Positions 26,461 to 36,034 are shown, counted from the stretch's first letter. The stretch: 64,000 nucleotides of DNA from Methylobacterium sp. B4 (GCF_003201865.1 NZ_QJJJ01000008.1:1-64000); one strand, 5' to 3'. Numbers and translations: made by a program. The notes: generated from the letters alone by a model not told the origin.

Positions 26461-27276
26461 GTGTTCAAGCTGAAGAAGCGCAGAAGGGGACCGCCGGCCG
26501 GATCCGGCCTCCTCTGCACCGGAGCGCCGGCCCAGCCGCCGGCGTCCTGGGAAGAGATCGTCTGCGGCTTCGGGGCCTCGGTCGATCCGGCGGAGGCACG
26601 CGCGCAAGCGACCAATCCGGCCGAGGAGGCGTTCTTCGCACAGGAGGATCGCCTCGCGACCAAGTGGCACCATTACCTGGAAATCTACGACCGCTACCTC
26701 TCGCGCTACCGCGGAAAACCCGTGCGGCTCCTCGAACTCGGTGTCTTCCAGGGCGGCTCGTTGCAGGTCTGGCGGCGCTATCTCGGGCCGGACGCCGTGA
26801 TCCACGGCCTCGACATCAACCCGGGCTGCCGCGAGATCACCGAGGACGGCCTCACCGTGCATCTCGGCAGTCAGGCCGATCCGGGGCTGCTGCGGCGCAT
26901 CGCCGAGGAGATGGGCGGCATCGATGTCGTGATCGACGACGCGGGCCACATCAGCGCCGAGCAGATCGCCAGTTTCGAAATCCTCTATCCCCTGCTCGCG
27001 CCGGACGGCGTCTACATCGTCGAGGACGTGCACGCCTCCTACTGGCCGGATCACGGCGGCGGCCTGAGGGCGCACGGCGCTTTCATGGAATACGCGAAGC
27101 TGCTCCTCGATCGCCTGCACGCCCGCTACGTGCTCGATCCCGATCCCTTCTCCCGCGATCCGGGCTTCGCCGACGTGACGCACGGCATCGCCTTCCACGA
27201 CAGCATGGTGGTCTTCGAAAAGCGCCGGAAGGCGCTGCCGCGAAGTGTGCGCGTCGGTCACCGCACCCTGTCCTGA
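26461..27276 (+). CDS. Class I SAM-dependent methyltransferase-like protein
   Basis: A 271-residue soluble protein starting at GTG 26461, 16 bases after the sdhA stop. RLLELGVFQGGSLQVWRRYL is the SAM-binding motif I, GLDINPGCREI motif II with its acidic residue, and IDVVIDDAGHISAEQIASFE plus LLAPDGVYIVEDVHASYW the later motifs. This pattern resembles methyltransferases of antibiotic or sugar modification (the CmcI and mycinamicin MycE-like branch). The substrate is unknown. Its place inside the sdh cluster means it is probably transcribed with complex II, although nothing suggests complex II as its target. Confidence 0.7.
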   Translation: MFKLKKRRRGPPAGSGLLCTGAPAQPPASWEEIVCGFGASVDPAEARAQATNPAEEAFFAQEDRLATKWHHYLEIYDRYLSRYRGKPVRLLELGVFQGGSLQVWRRYLGPDAVIHGLDINPGCREITEDGLTVHLGSQADPGLLRRIAEEMGGIDVVIDDAGHISAEQIASFEILYPLLAPDGVYIVEDVHASYWPDHGGGLRAHGAFMEYAKLLLDRLHARYVLDPDPFSRDPGFADVTHGIAFHDSMVVFEKRRKALPRSVRVGHRTLS

Positions 27277-27466
27277 CATGTCCCGCATGAGCCAGCCATG
27301 GCCCCGCTCACCCCTCCAGCGACTGCTCTGCTCGCCGACGACAAGGATCGACCGATGCCCGATCGGAGCCGGCACGATCTCGAATGCGGCTCGGCCCGTC
27401 GCGACGGCGGGCAGGTCTGATGCGGCGGCAACGGACCACGCCGTCGAAGTGCGGAGAGTCGCTGCG

Positions 27467-28024
27467 ATGAGAGCGCCCTCGCGCCGTCTCGCCCGTGCAA
27501 TTCTCGCCGCCGCGATCGGGCTGCTGACGCTCCCGGCAACGGCGCGTGGCCCGGATTTCGACTTCCCCGCGGAGGTCGCCGGTTTCGCCCGCGGCCCGCG
27601 GACCGATTACGAGGCCCGCGCGCCGGGGCTCGGCTACTCGGTGGTCTACACCAACGGCCGCTGGAAGGCGGATGTCTACGTCTACGATGCCGGTGTGGCG
27701 AACATCCCCGACGGACCGTCCTCGCCCGTGGTCACCGGCCAGCTCGCGCAGGCCGCCGGCGACGTCAGGACGGCGGTGGCGCAGGGCATCTACCGCGGCA
27801 GCGAGGATCGCGGCGCGGTGCGCGTGCCGGGGGAAGCGGGCGCCAAGCTCACCTGCCGCGCCTTCGCCATCGACCACGCGGCCCTCGGCCCGACCGAGAG
27901 CCTTCTCTGCATCACCGGCCTGCGCGGCCAATTCGTGAAGTTCCGCCTGTCCGGCCCGTCCGCGAAACGGCCCCCGCAGGAGGAGGCCGAGCGCTTCATG
28001 ACCGGCTGGCTCAGCCGCCAGTAG
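27467..28024 (+). CDS. Exported protein of unknown function between sdhA and sdhB
   Basis: A 185-residue protein with a cleavable signal peptide ([20 protein letters not shown], then ARG) and a mature part rich in strands: [40 protein letters not shown], and [19 protein letters not shown]. It is probably periplasmic. ATG 27467 is used because it starts the signal peptide. It lies 190 bases after the methyltransferase and 55 before sdhB. I recognise the type as a conserved alphaproteobacterial hypothetical but not its function. Confidence 0.7.
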   Translation: MRAPSRRLARAILAAAIGLLTLPATARGPDFDFPAEVAGFARGPRTDYEARAPGLGYSVVYTNGRWKADVYVYDAGVANIPDGPSSPVVTGQLAQAAGDVRTAVAQGIYRGSEDRGAVRVPGEAGAKLTCRAFAIDHAALGPTESLLCITGLRGQFVKFRLSGPSAKRPPQEEAERFMTGWLSRQ

Positions 28025-28079
28025 CACTTTCTCACCATCGGAGCGCGCCGCAGGCCGCCGCACCAGAGAGGCACTCACC

Positions 28080-28904
28080 ATGGCCCAGTTCAATCTTCCC
28101 AAGAATTCCCAGGTCACCGAGGGTAAATCCTGGCCGGCGCCGGACGGTGCCAGGAACGTCCAGGTGTTCCGGATCTATCGCTGGAACCCGGATGACGGGA
28201 AGAACCCGCGCATCGACACCTACCGGGTCGATCGCGACGATTGCGGGCCGATGGTCCTCGACGCCCTGCTGTGGATCAAGAACAAGGTCGATCCGACGCT
28301 CGTCTTCCGCCGGTCCTGCCGCGAGGGCATCTGCGGCTCCTGCGCCATGAACATCGAGGGGCAGAACGCGCTCGCCTGCACCATGGGCATCGACGAGTGC
28401 AAGAGCCCCGACAACGCCCTGCCGTTCCTCACCCGCAGGGACAAGGACGGTGCGGTGCGGATCTACCCGCTGCCGCACATGCCGGTCCTGAAGGACCTCG
28501 TGCCGGACCTGACCAACTTCTACGCTCAGCACGCGGCGATCGAGCCCTGGCTCCAGACCGAGACGCCCGCGCCCGAGAAGGAGTGGAAGCAGACACCCGA
28601 GGACCGCGCCCGCCTCGACGGCCTCTACGAGTGCATCCTGTGCGCCTGCTGCACCACGAGCTGCCCGAGCTACTGGTGGAACGGCGACAAGTTCCTCGGG
28701 CCGGCGGCCCTGCTCCAGGCCTATCGCTGGCTGATCGACAGCCGCGACGAGAACACCGGCGAGCGCCTCGACGGGCTGCACGACCCGTTCCGGCTCTACC
28801 GCTGCCACACGATCATGAACTGCGCCAACACCTGCCCGAAGAACCTCAATCCGGCCAAGGCCATCGCCGAGATCAAGAAGATGATGGTCGAGCGCGAGGT
28901 CTGA
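28080..28904 (+). CDS. sdhB: Succinate dehydrogenase iron-sulfur subunit
   Basis: A 274-residue electron-transfer subunit of complex II. The [2Fe-2S] ligands are in [14 protein letters not shown] plus the later ALACTM; the [4Fe-4S] ligands in [17 protein letters not shown]; the [3Fe-4S] ligands in [17 protein letters not shown], which also contributes to the quinone site. Length and order are normal for alphaproteobacteria. It is separated from sdhA by two unrelated genes but is in the same orientation. Confidence 0.96.
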   Translation: MAQFNLPKNSQVTEGKSWPAPDGARNVQVFRIYRWNPDDGKNPRIDTYRVDRDDCGPMVLDALLWIKNKVDPTLVFRRSCREGICGSCAMNIEGQNALACTMGIDECKSPDNALPFLTRRDKDGAVRIYPLPHMPVLKDLVPDLTNFYAQHAAIEPWLQTETPAPEKEWKQTPEDRARLDGLYECILCACCTTSCPSYWWNGDKFLGPAALLQAYRWLIDSRDENTGERLDGLHDPFRLYRCHTIMNCANTCPKNLNPAKAIAEIKKMMVEREV

Positions 28905-28927
28905 TCTCTTTCGCAGGACTTGCTTTC

Positions 28928-28955
28928 GAGAGCCGCGCCCGAACGAGGCGCGGCT
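28928..28955 (+). terminator. Hairpin after sdhB
   Basis: AGCCGCGCC at 28931-28939 pairs perfectly with GGCGCGGCT at 28947-28955 around a 7-base loop, 25 bases after the sdhB stop. The T-tract is weak (CCTCTCGTG), so it may be a processing or 3'-stabilising hairpin rather than an efficient intrinsic terminator. Confidence 0.5.
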
Positions 28956-29151
28956 CCTCTCGTGTCGACAACCCGCCGGAGAGCCCGGCGCGGCGATGCC
29001 GCCTCCGGTGAGGCCGAGCCGCCACACCACTTCGAAAACCTGCAGATGCACGGCTTTTCCCGGGCCCACCGTGACGCTTGCCTTGCCGCAAGCGCATTTG
29101 GTCGTGAGGGCAAGCGCGACTGTTATGCGCCGTGTCGGGGGAGGTTCGTTG

Positions 29152-29709
29152 ATGCCGCGTGGGTTCCTGTCGAAAGCCGCCTGTCTCGCCCTGGCCGCGA
29201 GTGTCGGCGCCTGCGCCTCGAACCGCTTCGAGGGCCCCCGCGAGCGCCCGCGGCCCCAGGCGGCGCTCGAACCCGCCACCCCGGCGCTGCCCTCGGGTAG
29301 GGTGACGAGCGAGCCGCTCGCCCCGCCGCCGGGTGCGGCCGCAGCCCCCTCCGAGCCGCTGCCCAGCGTCGCCGCCGCGCCGGCCATCGTCGAGCCGCCG
29401 CCCCCGCCCGCCCCGCCGCCGGTGGTGGCGACCGGCCGCTCCTCGGTGGTGGGCTCGTGGAACGCCACCGATGCGGCGGGAAGCTGCAAGGTCTCCCTGT
29501 CGAGCGCGCCCTCGCTCGACCTCTACAAAGCCTCGGCCGCGGGCTGCGGCAACAAGGACCTCGCCAAGGTCTCGGCGTGGGATTTCCGAGACGGGGAGGT
29601 CTACCTCTACCAGCCGGGCGGCACCGTCGCCGCACGCCTGCGCCAGGCCGGCGGCAGCCTCGACGGTGCGCTCTCGAAATCCGGCGCGCCGCTCTCCCTG
29701 GCCCGCTGA
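29152..29709 (+). CDS. Omp19-like protease-inhibitor lipoprotein (AprI/Inh domain)
   Basis: A 185-residue outer-membrane lipoprotein. The signal ends in the lipobox ASVGAC with Cys21, followed by a Pro/Ala-rich linker of about 80 residues and a C-terminal Inh domain (VVGSWNATDAAGSCKVSLSS, LDLYKASAAGCGNKDLAKVS, VSAWDFRDGEVYLYQ). This is the plan of Brucella Omp19, which inhibits proteases. The two Cys of the Inh domain could form its usual disulfide. ATG 29152 follows GGGGGAGG; ATG 29125 is less likely. Convergent with the outer-membrane barrel gene. Confidence 0.8.
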   Translation: MPRGFLSKAACLALAASVGACASNRFEGPRERPRPQAALEPATPALPSGRVTSEPLAPPPGAAAAPSEPLPSVAAAPAIVEPPPPPAPPPVVATGRSSVVGSWNATDAAGSCKVSLSSAPSLDLYKASAAGCGNKDLAKVSAWDFRDGEVYLYQPGGTVAARLRQAGGSLDGALSKSGAPLSLAR

Positions 29710-29716
29710 CGCGCCG

Positions 29717-31450
29717 TCAGGGGTTCACCCGCACCCCGAGCAGCACCGTGTGCGCGTCGTAGCTCGACAGCGCGACGGTGCTGGTCAGGGTGGAATAGAT
29801 GTAGCTGCCGCGCAGCGCGAGCCAGCGGTTGAAGCGGTAATCGAACCGGGCGGTGGCGGAGTAGCCCCGCTCGCGGATCGGCACGCCGTCATAGGTGTTG
29901 GACAGGTAGGCGCCGCCCACCGTGATCGAGAGGTTGCGCAACAGGTCGTGCTGCACCTCCAGTGTCGCGGCATCGGTGAAGGCGCCGCTGGAGCCGGGCA
30001 CCGCCGTCTCGATCACGCCGGTCTGCTGGTTGAAGCGCACCGTGGTGAGCGGCGAGACCGACCAGATCAGGGCCGCGTTGACCACCGGGGCGTTGATGTC
30101 CTGCAGCGAGCGATCGACGTAGGAGCGGTGCTGCAGGCCCGCCGAGATTTCGGCCGTCAGCGCGCTGTTGAGCTGCACGGTCGCGCCCGCGCTGAAGGCG
30201 ATGCCGTCGGAGTCGCGGCGCAGGCCGAACTGATCGACGGGCGTGTCGTAGATGCGGGTGTCGAGGAAGGTCTCGACGAAGGGCGTGATCGCGGGCGAGA
30301 TCTCGTAGCCCGCCCGCAGGCGCAGGCCGTACTGGTTGGCGTTGCGGTCGCTCTGGCGGATCAGGGTGCCGTTGCCGAGTTGCGCATCCTCGAAGATCGA
30401 GCGGTCGATCGAGCCGCGCAGGGAGAGTTGCACGCGGTTGAAGTTCTGCTGCACGCCCGCGGTCGCCCCGTAGGAGGCGAAGAGCGGCCGGGTCGTCGCC
30501 GCCGCGCCGAGATCGGGGCTGCCGAGGCGCTGGCTGTCGAGCAGGAAGCGGGTCTCCAGCTCGAAGCGGGTGTCGCGGGTGGCGTCGATGCGCAGCCGCG
30601 AGACGCCGACCGCGCTCGGGCGGCTGGCCTCCGGGTTCTGCGGATAATCGAGGTAGCTGCCGCGCATCTCGGCGGTGAACTCGCTGGCCGACCACTCGCT
30701 GCGCAGGGCCAGTTCCGCCTCGCTGCGGAGCGCCAGCGAGGGCCGCAGGCGGGTGGCGCCGATCTGGTCAGGGTTGGTGTCGTAGCCGACGCTCTGCGTG
30801 AAGGCGGGCAGCACCGTGAAGGTGCCGAGCTGGAGGCCGAGCGGCGCGTAGGCGGTGTCGGCGGGGATCGGCCGGCGCAGGGCCGTGCCGAGCAGGAGCC
30901 CGGCGGCGTTCGGCAGGCCGAGCCCGAGGATCGGCGTCGGCAGCGGCACGCCGGAGACCGGCGTCTGGATGACGGGGGTGAGGCGCAGATCCGTGGTGAT
31001 GGTCTGCGTGCGCGTCTGGGTGATGCGCCGGGTGGCCGAGCCGAGGCGGCGCGGCGGGGCGGCCCGCAGGCGCAGGAGCGAGGGCCGGGCCGGCGTGCCG
31101 AGGGCGGAGGTGCCCGGCAGGCCGGCGGCGGCGCGGAAGCGCGGCAGGCGCGAGACCTCGTCGCCGCCGCCGTCGGAGGCGGGCGCCGGATGCTGGCTCG
31201 TCGGCAGCGCGGCGGGCGGGGCGGTGCTGCCGCTGCTGCCGAAGCCGGCGGCGCTGCCGCGCAGGCCCGGCGTGGTGTCGAAAGTCGAGCGCGGGCGGTT
31301 GCGCGCGGCGCCCGCCGGCGCCGGCTCGGCCTCGGCCGGGGGAGGGCTGTCCGCGGCCGGGGGCTCCTGGGCGAGGGCGGGTCCTGCCAGCAGCGCGGAG
31401 GCGAGCAGCAGCGTGCCCGCGCCGCGGCGCCCCCTGCGCCTGTCTCCCAT
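29717..31450 (-). CDS. Outer-membrane beta-barrel protein
   Basis: A 577-residue exported protein. From ATG 31450 it has a signal peptide (GAGTLLLASALLAGPALA), a Pro/Ala-rich low-complexity region to about residue 150, and a C-terminal region of about 400 residues with many alternating amphipathic strands (FTQSVGYDTNPDQIGATRLR, LRSEAELALRSEWSASEFTA, YSATARFDYRFNRWLALRGS). I read it as an outer-membrane barrel of the putative beta-barrel porin-2 type found in exopolysaccharide or surface contexts. It is divergent from the arabinose-5-phosphate isomerase gene. Function beyond localisation unknown. Confidence 0.75.
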   Translation of the reverse strand: MGDRRRGRRGAGTLLLASALLAGPALAQEPPAADSPPPAEAEPAPAGAARNRPRSTFDTTPGLRGSAAGFGSSGSTAPPAALPTSQHPAPASDGGGDEVSRLPRFRAAAGLPGTSALGTPARPSLLRLRAAPPRRLGSATRRITQTRTQTITTDLRLTPVIQTPVSGVPLPTPILGLGLPNAAGLLLGTALRRPIPADTAYAPLGLQLGTFTVLPAFTQSVGYDTNPDQIGATRLRPSLALRSEAELALRSEWSASEFTAEMRGSYLDYPQNPEASRPSAVGVSRLRIDATRDTRFELETRFLLDSQRLGSPDLGAAATTRPLFASYGATAGVQQNFNRVQLSLRGSIDRSIFEDAQLGNGTLIRQSDRNANQYGLRLRAGYEISPAITPFVETFLDTRIYDTPVDQFGLRRDSDGIAFSAGATVQLNSALTAEISAGLQHRSYVDRSLQDINAPVVNAALIWSVSPLTTVRFNQQTGVIETAVPGSSGAFTDAATLEVQHDLLRNLSITVGGAYLSNTYDGVPIRERGYSATARFDYRFNRWLALRGSYIYSTLTSTVALSSYDAHTVLLGVRVNP

Positions 31451-31686
31451 GGGCCGCTCGCGTGACACCGGCAGCGTGTTCCTCGATCCGGCCGGCGGCC
31501 CCGGAGCGGGGCGGCTCCCGTGTTCGAGGGCGCCGGCATGGTTAACAGGGCTACAGGAGACGTGGTTAACGCCCGGTTGCGGGGGCCGGCCCGGCGCCTG
31601 TCCCATCCCGAAAAGCCGCCTTGCGACCACATTCGGAGGCGAAGAAGCGGCCGACCTCGACGAGACGGGACGCGGGAACGCGCTTC

Positions 31687-32733
31687 ATGGGCCAAGCACA
31701 ACGGACCGCACAGCGGATCGAGCCGCGGGACGAGACGGCGCAGGCGGCGCCCTTCGACGGGGCGGCGGCGGCCGTCGCCTCGGCGCTGCGCACCATCGAG
31801 ACCGAGCGCGAGGGGCTGGCCTGCCTGATGGCGGCGATCGGCAACGGGCTCGGCACGCCGTTCGCCGAGGCCGTGGCGCGGATCGGCGCGGCGCGCGGCC
31901 GGGTGATCTGCACCGGCATGGGCAAGTCCGGCCACGTCGCACGCAAGATCGCGGCGACGATGGCCTCCACCGGCACCCCGGCCCTCTACGTCCACCCGGC
32001 CGAGGCGAGCCACGGCGATCTCGGCATGATCCAGGCCGACGACGTGGTGGTGGCGCTGTCGTGGTCGGGCGAGACCACGGAACTGGCCGACATCATCGGC
32101 TACACCCGCCGCTACCGGGTCGGCCTCGTGGCGATCACCTCCAACCCCGTCTCGACGCTCGGCCGCGAGGCCGATACCTGCCTCGCCCTGCCGAAGGCCA
32201 AGGAGGCCTGCCCGAACGGGCTCGCCCCCACCACCTCGACGGCGATGCAGCTGGCGCTCGGCGACGCGCTCGCCGTCGCGTTGCTCGAAGCCCGCGGGTT
32301 TTCCGCCCGCGACTTCTCCGTCTTCCATCCCGGCGGCCGGCTCGGCGCCTCCCTGCGGCAGGTGCGCGAGGTCATGCACGGGGGCGAGCGCCTGCCCGTG
32401 GTGGCGCTCGGCACGCCGATGCGGGCGGCGGTGGCCGAGATCGACGCCAAGGGGTTCGGCTCCGTCCTCGTGGTCGATGGGCAGGGCGTGCTCACCGGCA
32501 TCCTCACCGACGGCGACGTGCGCCGGGCCGTGTTCTCGCGGGCCGGCCTGGAGGGCCTGCCGGTCGAGGCGGTGATGACCCGCAACCCCCGCACGATCAC
32601 CCCCGAGACCCTGCTCGCCAAGGCGCTGCAGATCCAGGAGGCGATGAAGATCACCGCCCTGGTGGTGGTGGAGGCCGGCCGCCCCGTCGGCCTCGTGCAC
32701 TACCACGACCTGCTGCGCACCGGCGTGGCGTAA
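31687..32733 (+). CDS. kdsD: Arabinose-5-phosphate isomerase (KpsF/GutQ family)
   Basis: A 348-residue cytoplasmic enzyme that converts ribulose-5-phosphate to arabinose-5-phosphate, the first step toward Kdo of lipopolysaccharide. Residues about 40-190 form the SIS domain (VICTGMGKSGHVARKIAATM, VVVALSWSGETTELADIIGY, HPGGRLGASL) and the rest two CBS domains (VVDGQGVLTGILTDGDVRRA and MTRNPRTITPETLLAKALQ). All catalytic motifs are present. ATG 31687 gives the family length. The symbol is assigned by family; gutQ- or kpsF-type paralogues have the same domains. Confidence 0.85.
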   Translation: MGQAQRTAQRIEPRDETAQAAPFDGAAAAVASALRTIETEREGLACLMAAIGNGLGTPFAEAVARIGAARGRVICTGMGKSGHVARKIAATMASTGTPALYVHPAEASHGDLGMIQADDVVVALSWSGETTELADIIGYTRRYRVGLVAITSNPVSTLGREADTCLALPKAKEACPNGLAPTTSTAMQLALGDALAVALLEARGFSARDFSVFHPGGRLGASLRQVREVMHGGERLPVVALGTPMRAAVAEIDAKGFGSVLVVDGQGVLTGILTDGDVRRAVFSRAGLEGLPVEAVMTRNPRTITPETLLAKALQIQEAMKITALVVVEAGRPVGLVHYHDLLRTGVA

Positions 32734-32761
32734 GAGCCCGTCCGCCCCGGCACGATCCGCA

Positions 32762-32791
32762 TCCCGAGGCGCCGCGAAGGCGGCGCCCGGG
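32762..32791. terminator. Strong GC-rich hairpin after kdsD
   Basis: GGCGCCGC at 32768-32775 pairs perfectly with GCGGCGCC at 32780-32787 around GAAG, and outer CCCG/CGGG pairs extend the stem. It lies 30 bases after the kdsD stop. No T-run follows, so termination would depend on Rho or this is a 3'-end stabiliser. Confidence 0.45.
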
Positions 32792-33512
32792 ATCGCGCGC
32801 CGTCCCAAGCCCCGTCCAAAGCCCCTTCGCGGCCCCCTTCGCGCCGGCCCCGCGGGATGAGGCCGAGGCCCGGACTCCCGCGCCGCCGCGCGGCGCCCCG
32901 GCCGTTCGAACCGCCGCCCACGCGGGTTCGCCCCCGCAGCGCACGAGGGCGCCCGGAGGCTGGCGGGCCGATCGGCCGGCGGGGTACGCGAACCAAGACG
33001 AAACCGAGAGGGGGGACGCGGGACGCCGCGAGACCTCCGGAATATTTTTTCAAACTTTTGCCGGTCTCCCGGCGTCCCGCGGAGGGCGGGCCTCCTTGTC
33101 AGGGGGCGCCCGCCATCCGTTTTGGCGTCACGGTTCTTCTCGCCGGCATCGACCCCGGACATGCGGGCCTGTGGGACCCCCGGCACCGCCTCCCGCGAGG
33201 GAGAGGGCGCCGCGGCAGGCGAACATGAGCGGACTTGTCCGCACCGGACCTCGTAGTGAGCCCGGCTCCGGTTGGTCCTGGGCGCCGAACCGAGACGGCC
33301 TACGGCCCCATCCCGAGACGGCGTTGTGTCGCGCGCAGCGCCCGAGGCGATGGCGACCGGGCCACCGACGCGGGATCGCCCCACCTCCCAACGAGCCTCC
33401 CCGGCCGGTCACCGGGGACGCTCCCCCGGTTGGTCCGGGAGGTGAGTGGCATCGTTGTAAATATACATGCAAAAGTTGTCAAGGATTTTTTTCTTATTCC
33501 AGGAGGGTGGAG
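32792..33512. other. Long intergenic region, no convincing gene
   Basis: About 720 GC-rich bases between kdsD and the AT-rich island. Frames are open on both strands but none has a recognisable domain or ribosome binding site. Composition changes sharply at about 33440-33500, where TTGTAAATATACATGCAA and a T-run appear; this is probably the left border of the island and its promoter region. Confidence 0.4.
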
Positions 33513-33539
33513 ATGCTGAGCGCGAAGGAATGGGAATAG
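33501..33539 (+). promoter_or_regulatory. Strong Shine-Dalgarno plus 8-codon leader frame
   Basis: AGGAGGGTGGAG at 33501-33512 is the best ribosome binding site of the island and is followed immediately by ATG 33513 and the frame MLSAKEWE with stop at 33537-33539. The main gene starts 42 bases later in the same reading frame at 33582 without a good Shine-Dalgarno. This may be a leader peptide that sets translation of the downstream gene, or a remnant of an N-terminus broken by stop codons. Confidence 0.35.
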
Positions 33540-33581
33540 GGATGAGTGGACACATCATATTTGTTGTGGCATCTTGGCTGA

Positions 33582-34880
33582 ATGGTTCGTGGTGCGTTTA
33601 TCTCAACTGACCGGCAAGCACGCGATGCGGAAGATGCAATCGCCGAGCTTGAGCGCGCTCTGACATCAGAGCAGATTTTTAAATCACTCATGGAAGGGCT
33701 TCCACAGGGCGTCCTCCAAGGTGTACGCCGTTCACTTACGACAGAACTCAGCGAACTCCAGCTGAGTCTAAAATCGTATATTCAGGCGCGCACTGGAGAC
33801 TTTACTTTACTTAGAAAGCAGGCAGGAAATGATCTCGGCACATACCTGATTGCTGCAAGGATAATCAAAGGCTTATCCCAGAAAGAACTAGCTCGTAAAC
33901 TCGGTCTTCGAGAACAGGCAATCCAAAGATGGGAATCTGAGCGATACCGTTCGATAAGCCTCTTCAACTATCAAAAAGTTGCTCGAACGCTCGGCGTTCA
34001 CTGGCAGGTGAATGATTCCGCTGCCGCCGATGCAGTTTGGCACCCTGCTTACGATATTAACCGCAGTGATTTAAGCAAAGTCGTTCGGCACGCCAGAAGG
34101 CATGCTTGGATCGATATCAGCGACACATCCGACGAAAATGCGATATCGACCTTAGTTCGATACGTTGGCGACCACGTAAACCGATATGGCACACCTTCTC
34201 TGCTCCGCACCGGTCTTAACGTTGGCGATTGTTCTCAAGATTGGTCGCTGCTTTCTTGGAAAGCGCAGGTAACACGTCGCGCAGAAGCGCTCATAGCAAG
34301 TTCTAAGCCTCGATATTATCCATTAAACGTCTCTTGGCTTATGGAGCTGGTACGACTAAGTGTACTTGCTGATGGACCACTACGTGCACGCCAGCTATTA
34401 CACGACAATGGCATTGTGCTCATTGCAGAACCACAAATCCCAGGCATGAATGTCGATGGGGCCGCGTTCCTAGTCGATAGCACACCGGTTATCGGGCTGA
34501 CCCTCCTGCGGGACTCAATCGATAATTTCTGGTTCACCCTTCTGCATGAAGTTGGGCATGTCATCCTTCACTACCGAACGGGCCTGTCCTCAGGATTTTT
34601 CGACAATTTTGAATCGCAAGAGGTGGATGAATTCGAAAATGAGGCTAATCAATTTGCGGGAAATCTGCTCATACCAGATGAGATATGGTCGCGGACGCCG
34701 GCGCGCATAGCCAAAAATGCGGAGCCAGTTGAAAAATTAGCGACTCAACTGAGAATAAATCCAGCCATAATCTTTGGCCGGATTCGAATGGAGCGAGAAG
34801 ACTACAGCATTTTTTCCAACAAGATCGGCAGAGGCACGGTGCGAAAGCTGCTTCTAGACGATAGTTCGGAGGTAATATGA
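33582..34880 (+). CDS. XRE-HTH / ImmA-IrrE metallopeptidase
   Basis: A 432-residue regulator-protease. Residues 1-75 are helical (FISTDRQARDAEDAIAELER), residues 85-140 an XRE helix-turn-helix (ARIIKGLSQKELARKLGLRE, then QAIQRWESERYRSI), and the C-terminal part an ImmA/IrrE zinc peptidase with HEVGH at 322-326 and the third ligand Glu354 in EFENEANQFAGNLLIP. Such proteins cleave or relieve repressors, in phage-like elements (ImmA) and radiation response (IrrE), and are frequent partners in toxin-antitoxin and defence loci. The next gene starts inside its stop (ATGA). The DNA is AT-rich, unlike its neighbours, implying transfer. Confidence 0.88.
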   Translation: MVRGAFISTDRQARDAEDAIAELERALTSEQIFKSLMEGLPQGVLQGVRRSLTTELSELQLSLKSYIQARTGDFTLLRKQAGNDLGTYLIAARIIKGLSQKELARKLGLREQAIQRWESERYRSISLFNYQKVARTLGVHWQVNDSAAADAVWHPAYDINRSDLSKVVRHARRHAWIDISDTSDENAISTLVRYVGDHVNRYGTPSLLRTGLNVGDCSQDWSLLSWKAQVTRRAEALIASSKPRYYPLNVSWLMELVRLSVLADGPLRARQLLHDNGIVLIAEPQIPGMNVDGAAFLVDSTPVIGLTLLRDSIDNFWFTLLHEVGHVILHYRTGLSSGFFDNFESQEVDEFENEANQFAGNLLIPDEIWSRTPARIAKNAEPVEKLATQLRINPAIIFGRIRMEREDYSIFSNKIGRGTVRKLLLDDSSEVI

Positions 34881-36034
34881 ACGAATTGACTGGATCTTTT
34901 CTGTACTCACCGGCTCTTCGGATGAAGGCAGGTGAACTATTAGGATTGAGAGACCTTGCTGAGGATATTGCTGACAGCATAATACCTCGATTGATTATAC
35001 CATCTTCCGCCGATCGCAAGAATGAGATGCCCCTTCAGCTTTTCGACGGGCAAAAAATTCCCAATGTCAATAAAGCATTGTCTTCCGCATGGCTCTTTCG
35101 CCCTCTCCTCCTAGAAACTACTCATATTTTAAGCGAGTTCGGGCGGAGCCGCTTAGGTCTATGGCTCCCAAAAATGTTTGATAGCGCTCGCACTGCGAAC
35201 GTGAGACCTATTCCGCTCGTACAAGCCGCCAATTTGTCTGAAGATGACATTGTCGCTTATCGCGCATCAATAGACACAAATTATCCGATCAAATTTGGCG
35301 TGGTTTTTTCATCTTCGGACCTCGCTGACAATGATAAAATAAATGTTAGTCTTAAATTTATTGATAAACTGCAGATCCAGCCGCAGGAATGCATCGCAAT
35401 TGCAGACTTTCACGACGCAGAGTTTTCAGATCCAAAAATCGTTGCTCCGATTATTTCAGGCGTGCTTGATGGCCTACAGAGCGCAGCAAATTGGCGCCAG
35501 ATCATTTTTCAGGGAACAAGCTTTCCCGAAAAGAATCCTGCGACTCCCGGTAGCCGCGCAACTATTCCTCGAAACGAGTGGATAGCCTGGAAGATGGCCG
35601 TACATTTCGACCCGACCACCGCGGATTATCTGACATTTGGCGATTATGCTGCAGACTGCGCGAGAATGAACTTTAAGGGAGGGGGTGGCATCCCAATTCC
35701 GCACTATAGATACTCGACTCCAGATGCTTGGATTGTGCAGCGGTGCGCTGACCAAGGGACTCACGCTTCTATCATGAAAGCTGTTTGTAAAATTCTTACT
35801 CAAGATTCCAATTTTGCAGGCCGTTCATTTTCCAATGGAGATGAGATTATCTACCGCACTGCATATCATGGAGGCGGCCCTGGTAGTGCCAAAGAATGGC
35901 GTGGCGTCAACACAAATCACCACATAACACGGACTGTCAATGATATAGGATCAATTAAAGGATTGACTTTCAAGAAAGCAGAAGTTTCTGATCTTGGCGA
36001 ACAGGCTGTTATGTCTCTTTTTGAAAATCAATGA
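34877..36034 (+). CDS. Beta family protein (T4 beta-protein-like)
   Basis: A 385-residue protein matching my recollection of the T4 beta-protein family (PF14350): N-terminal YSPALRMKAGELLGLRDLAE, the central WRQIIFQGTSFPEKNP, then PRNEWIAWKM, LTFGDYAADCARM near residue 250, IPHYRYSTPDAWIVQR, and a C-terminal EWRGVNTNHHITRTV. The family has no established biochemistry to my knowledge but is widespread in accessory and defence-rich regions. It overlaps the XRE/ImmA gene by 4 bases (ATGA), so the two are translationally coupled and probably act together. AT-rich like its partner. Confidence 0.75.
   Translation: MNELTGSFLYSPALRMKAGELLGLRDLAEDIADSIIPRLIIPSSADRKNEMPLQLFDGQKIPNVNKALSSAWLFRPLLLETTHILSEFGRSRLGLWLPKMFDSARTANVRPIPLVQAANLSEDDIVAYRASIDTNYPIKFGVVFSSSDLADNDKINVSLKFIDKLQIQPQECIAIADFHDAEFSDPKIVAPIISGVLDGLQSAANWRQIIFQGTSFPEKNPATPGSRATIPRNEWIAWKMAVHFDPTTADYLTFGDYAADCARMNFKGGGGIPIPHYRYSTPDAWIVQRCADQGTHASIMKAVCKILTQDSNFAGRSFSNGDEIIYRTAYHGGGPGSAKEWRGVNTNHHITRTVNDIGSIKGLTFKKAEVSDLGEQAVMSLFENQ

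Noticed and set aside
24618..26663. A 681-codon minus-strand frame opposite sdhA
   Set aside because: Antisense shadow; sdhA is full length with intact motifs.
30361..33384. A 1007-codon minus-strand frame across the barrel, kdsD and the intergenic region
   Set aside because: Arg/Pro/Ala-rich shadow of the real genes at 29717-31450 and 31687-32733.
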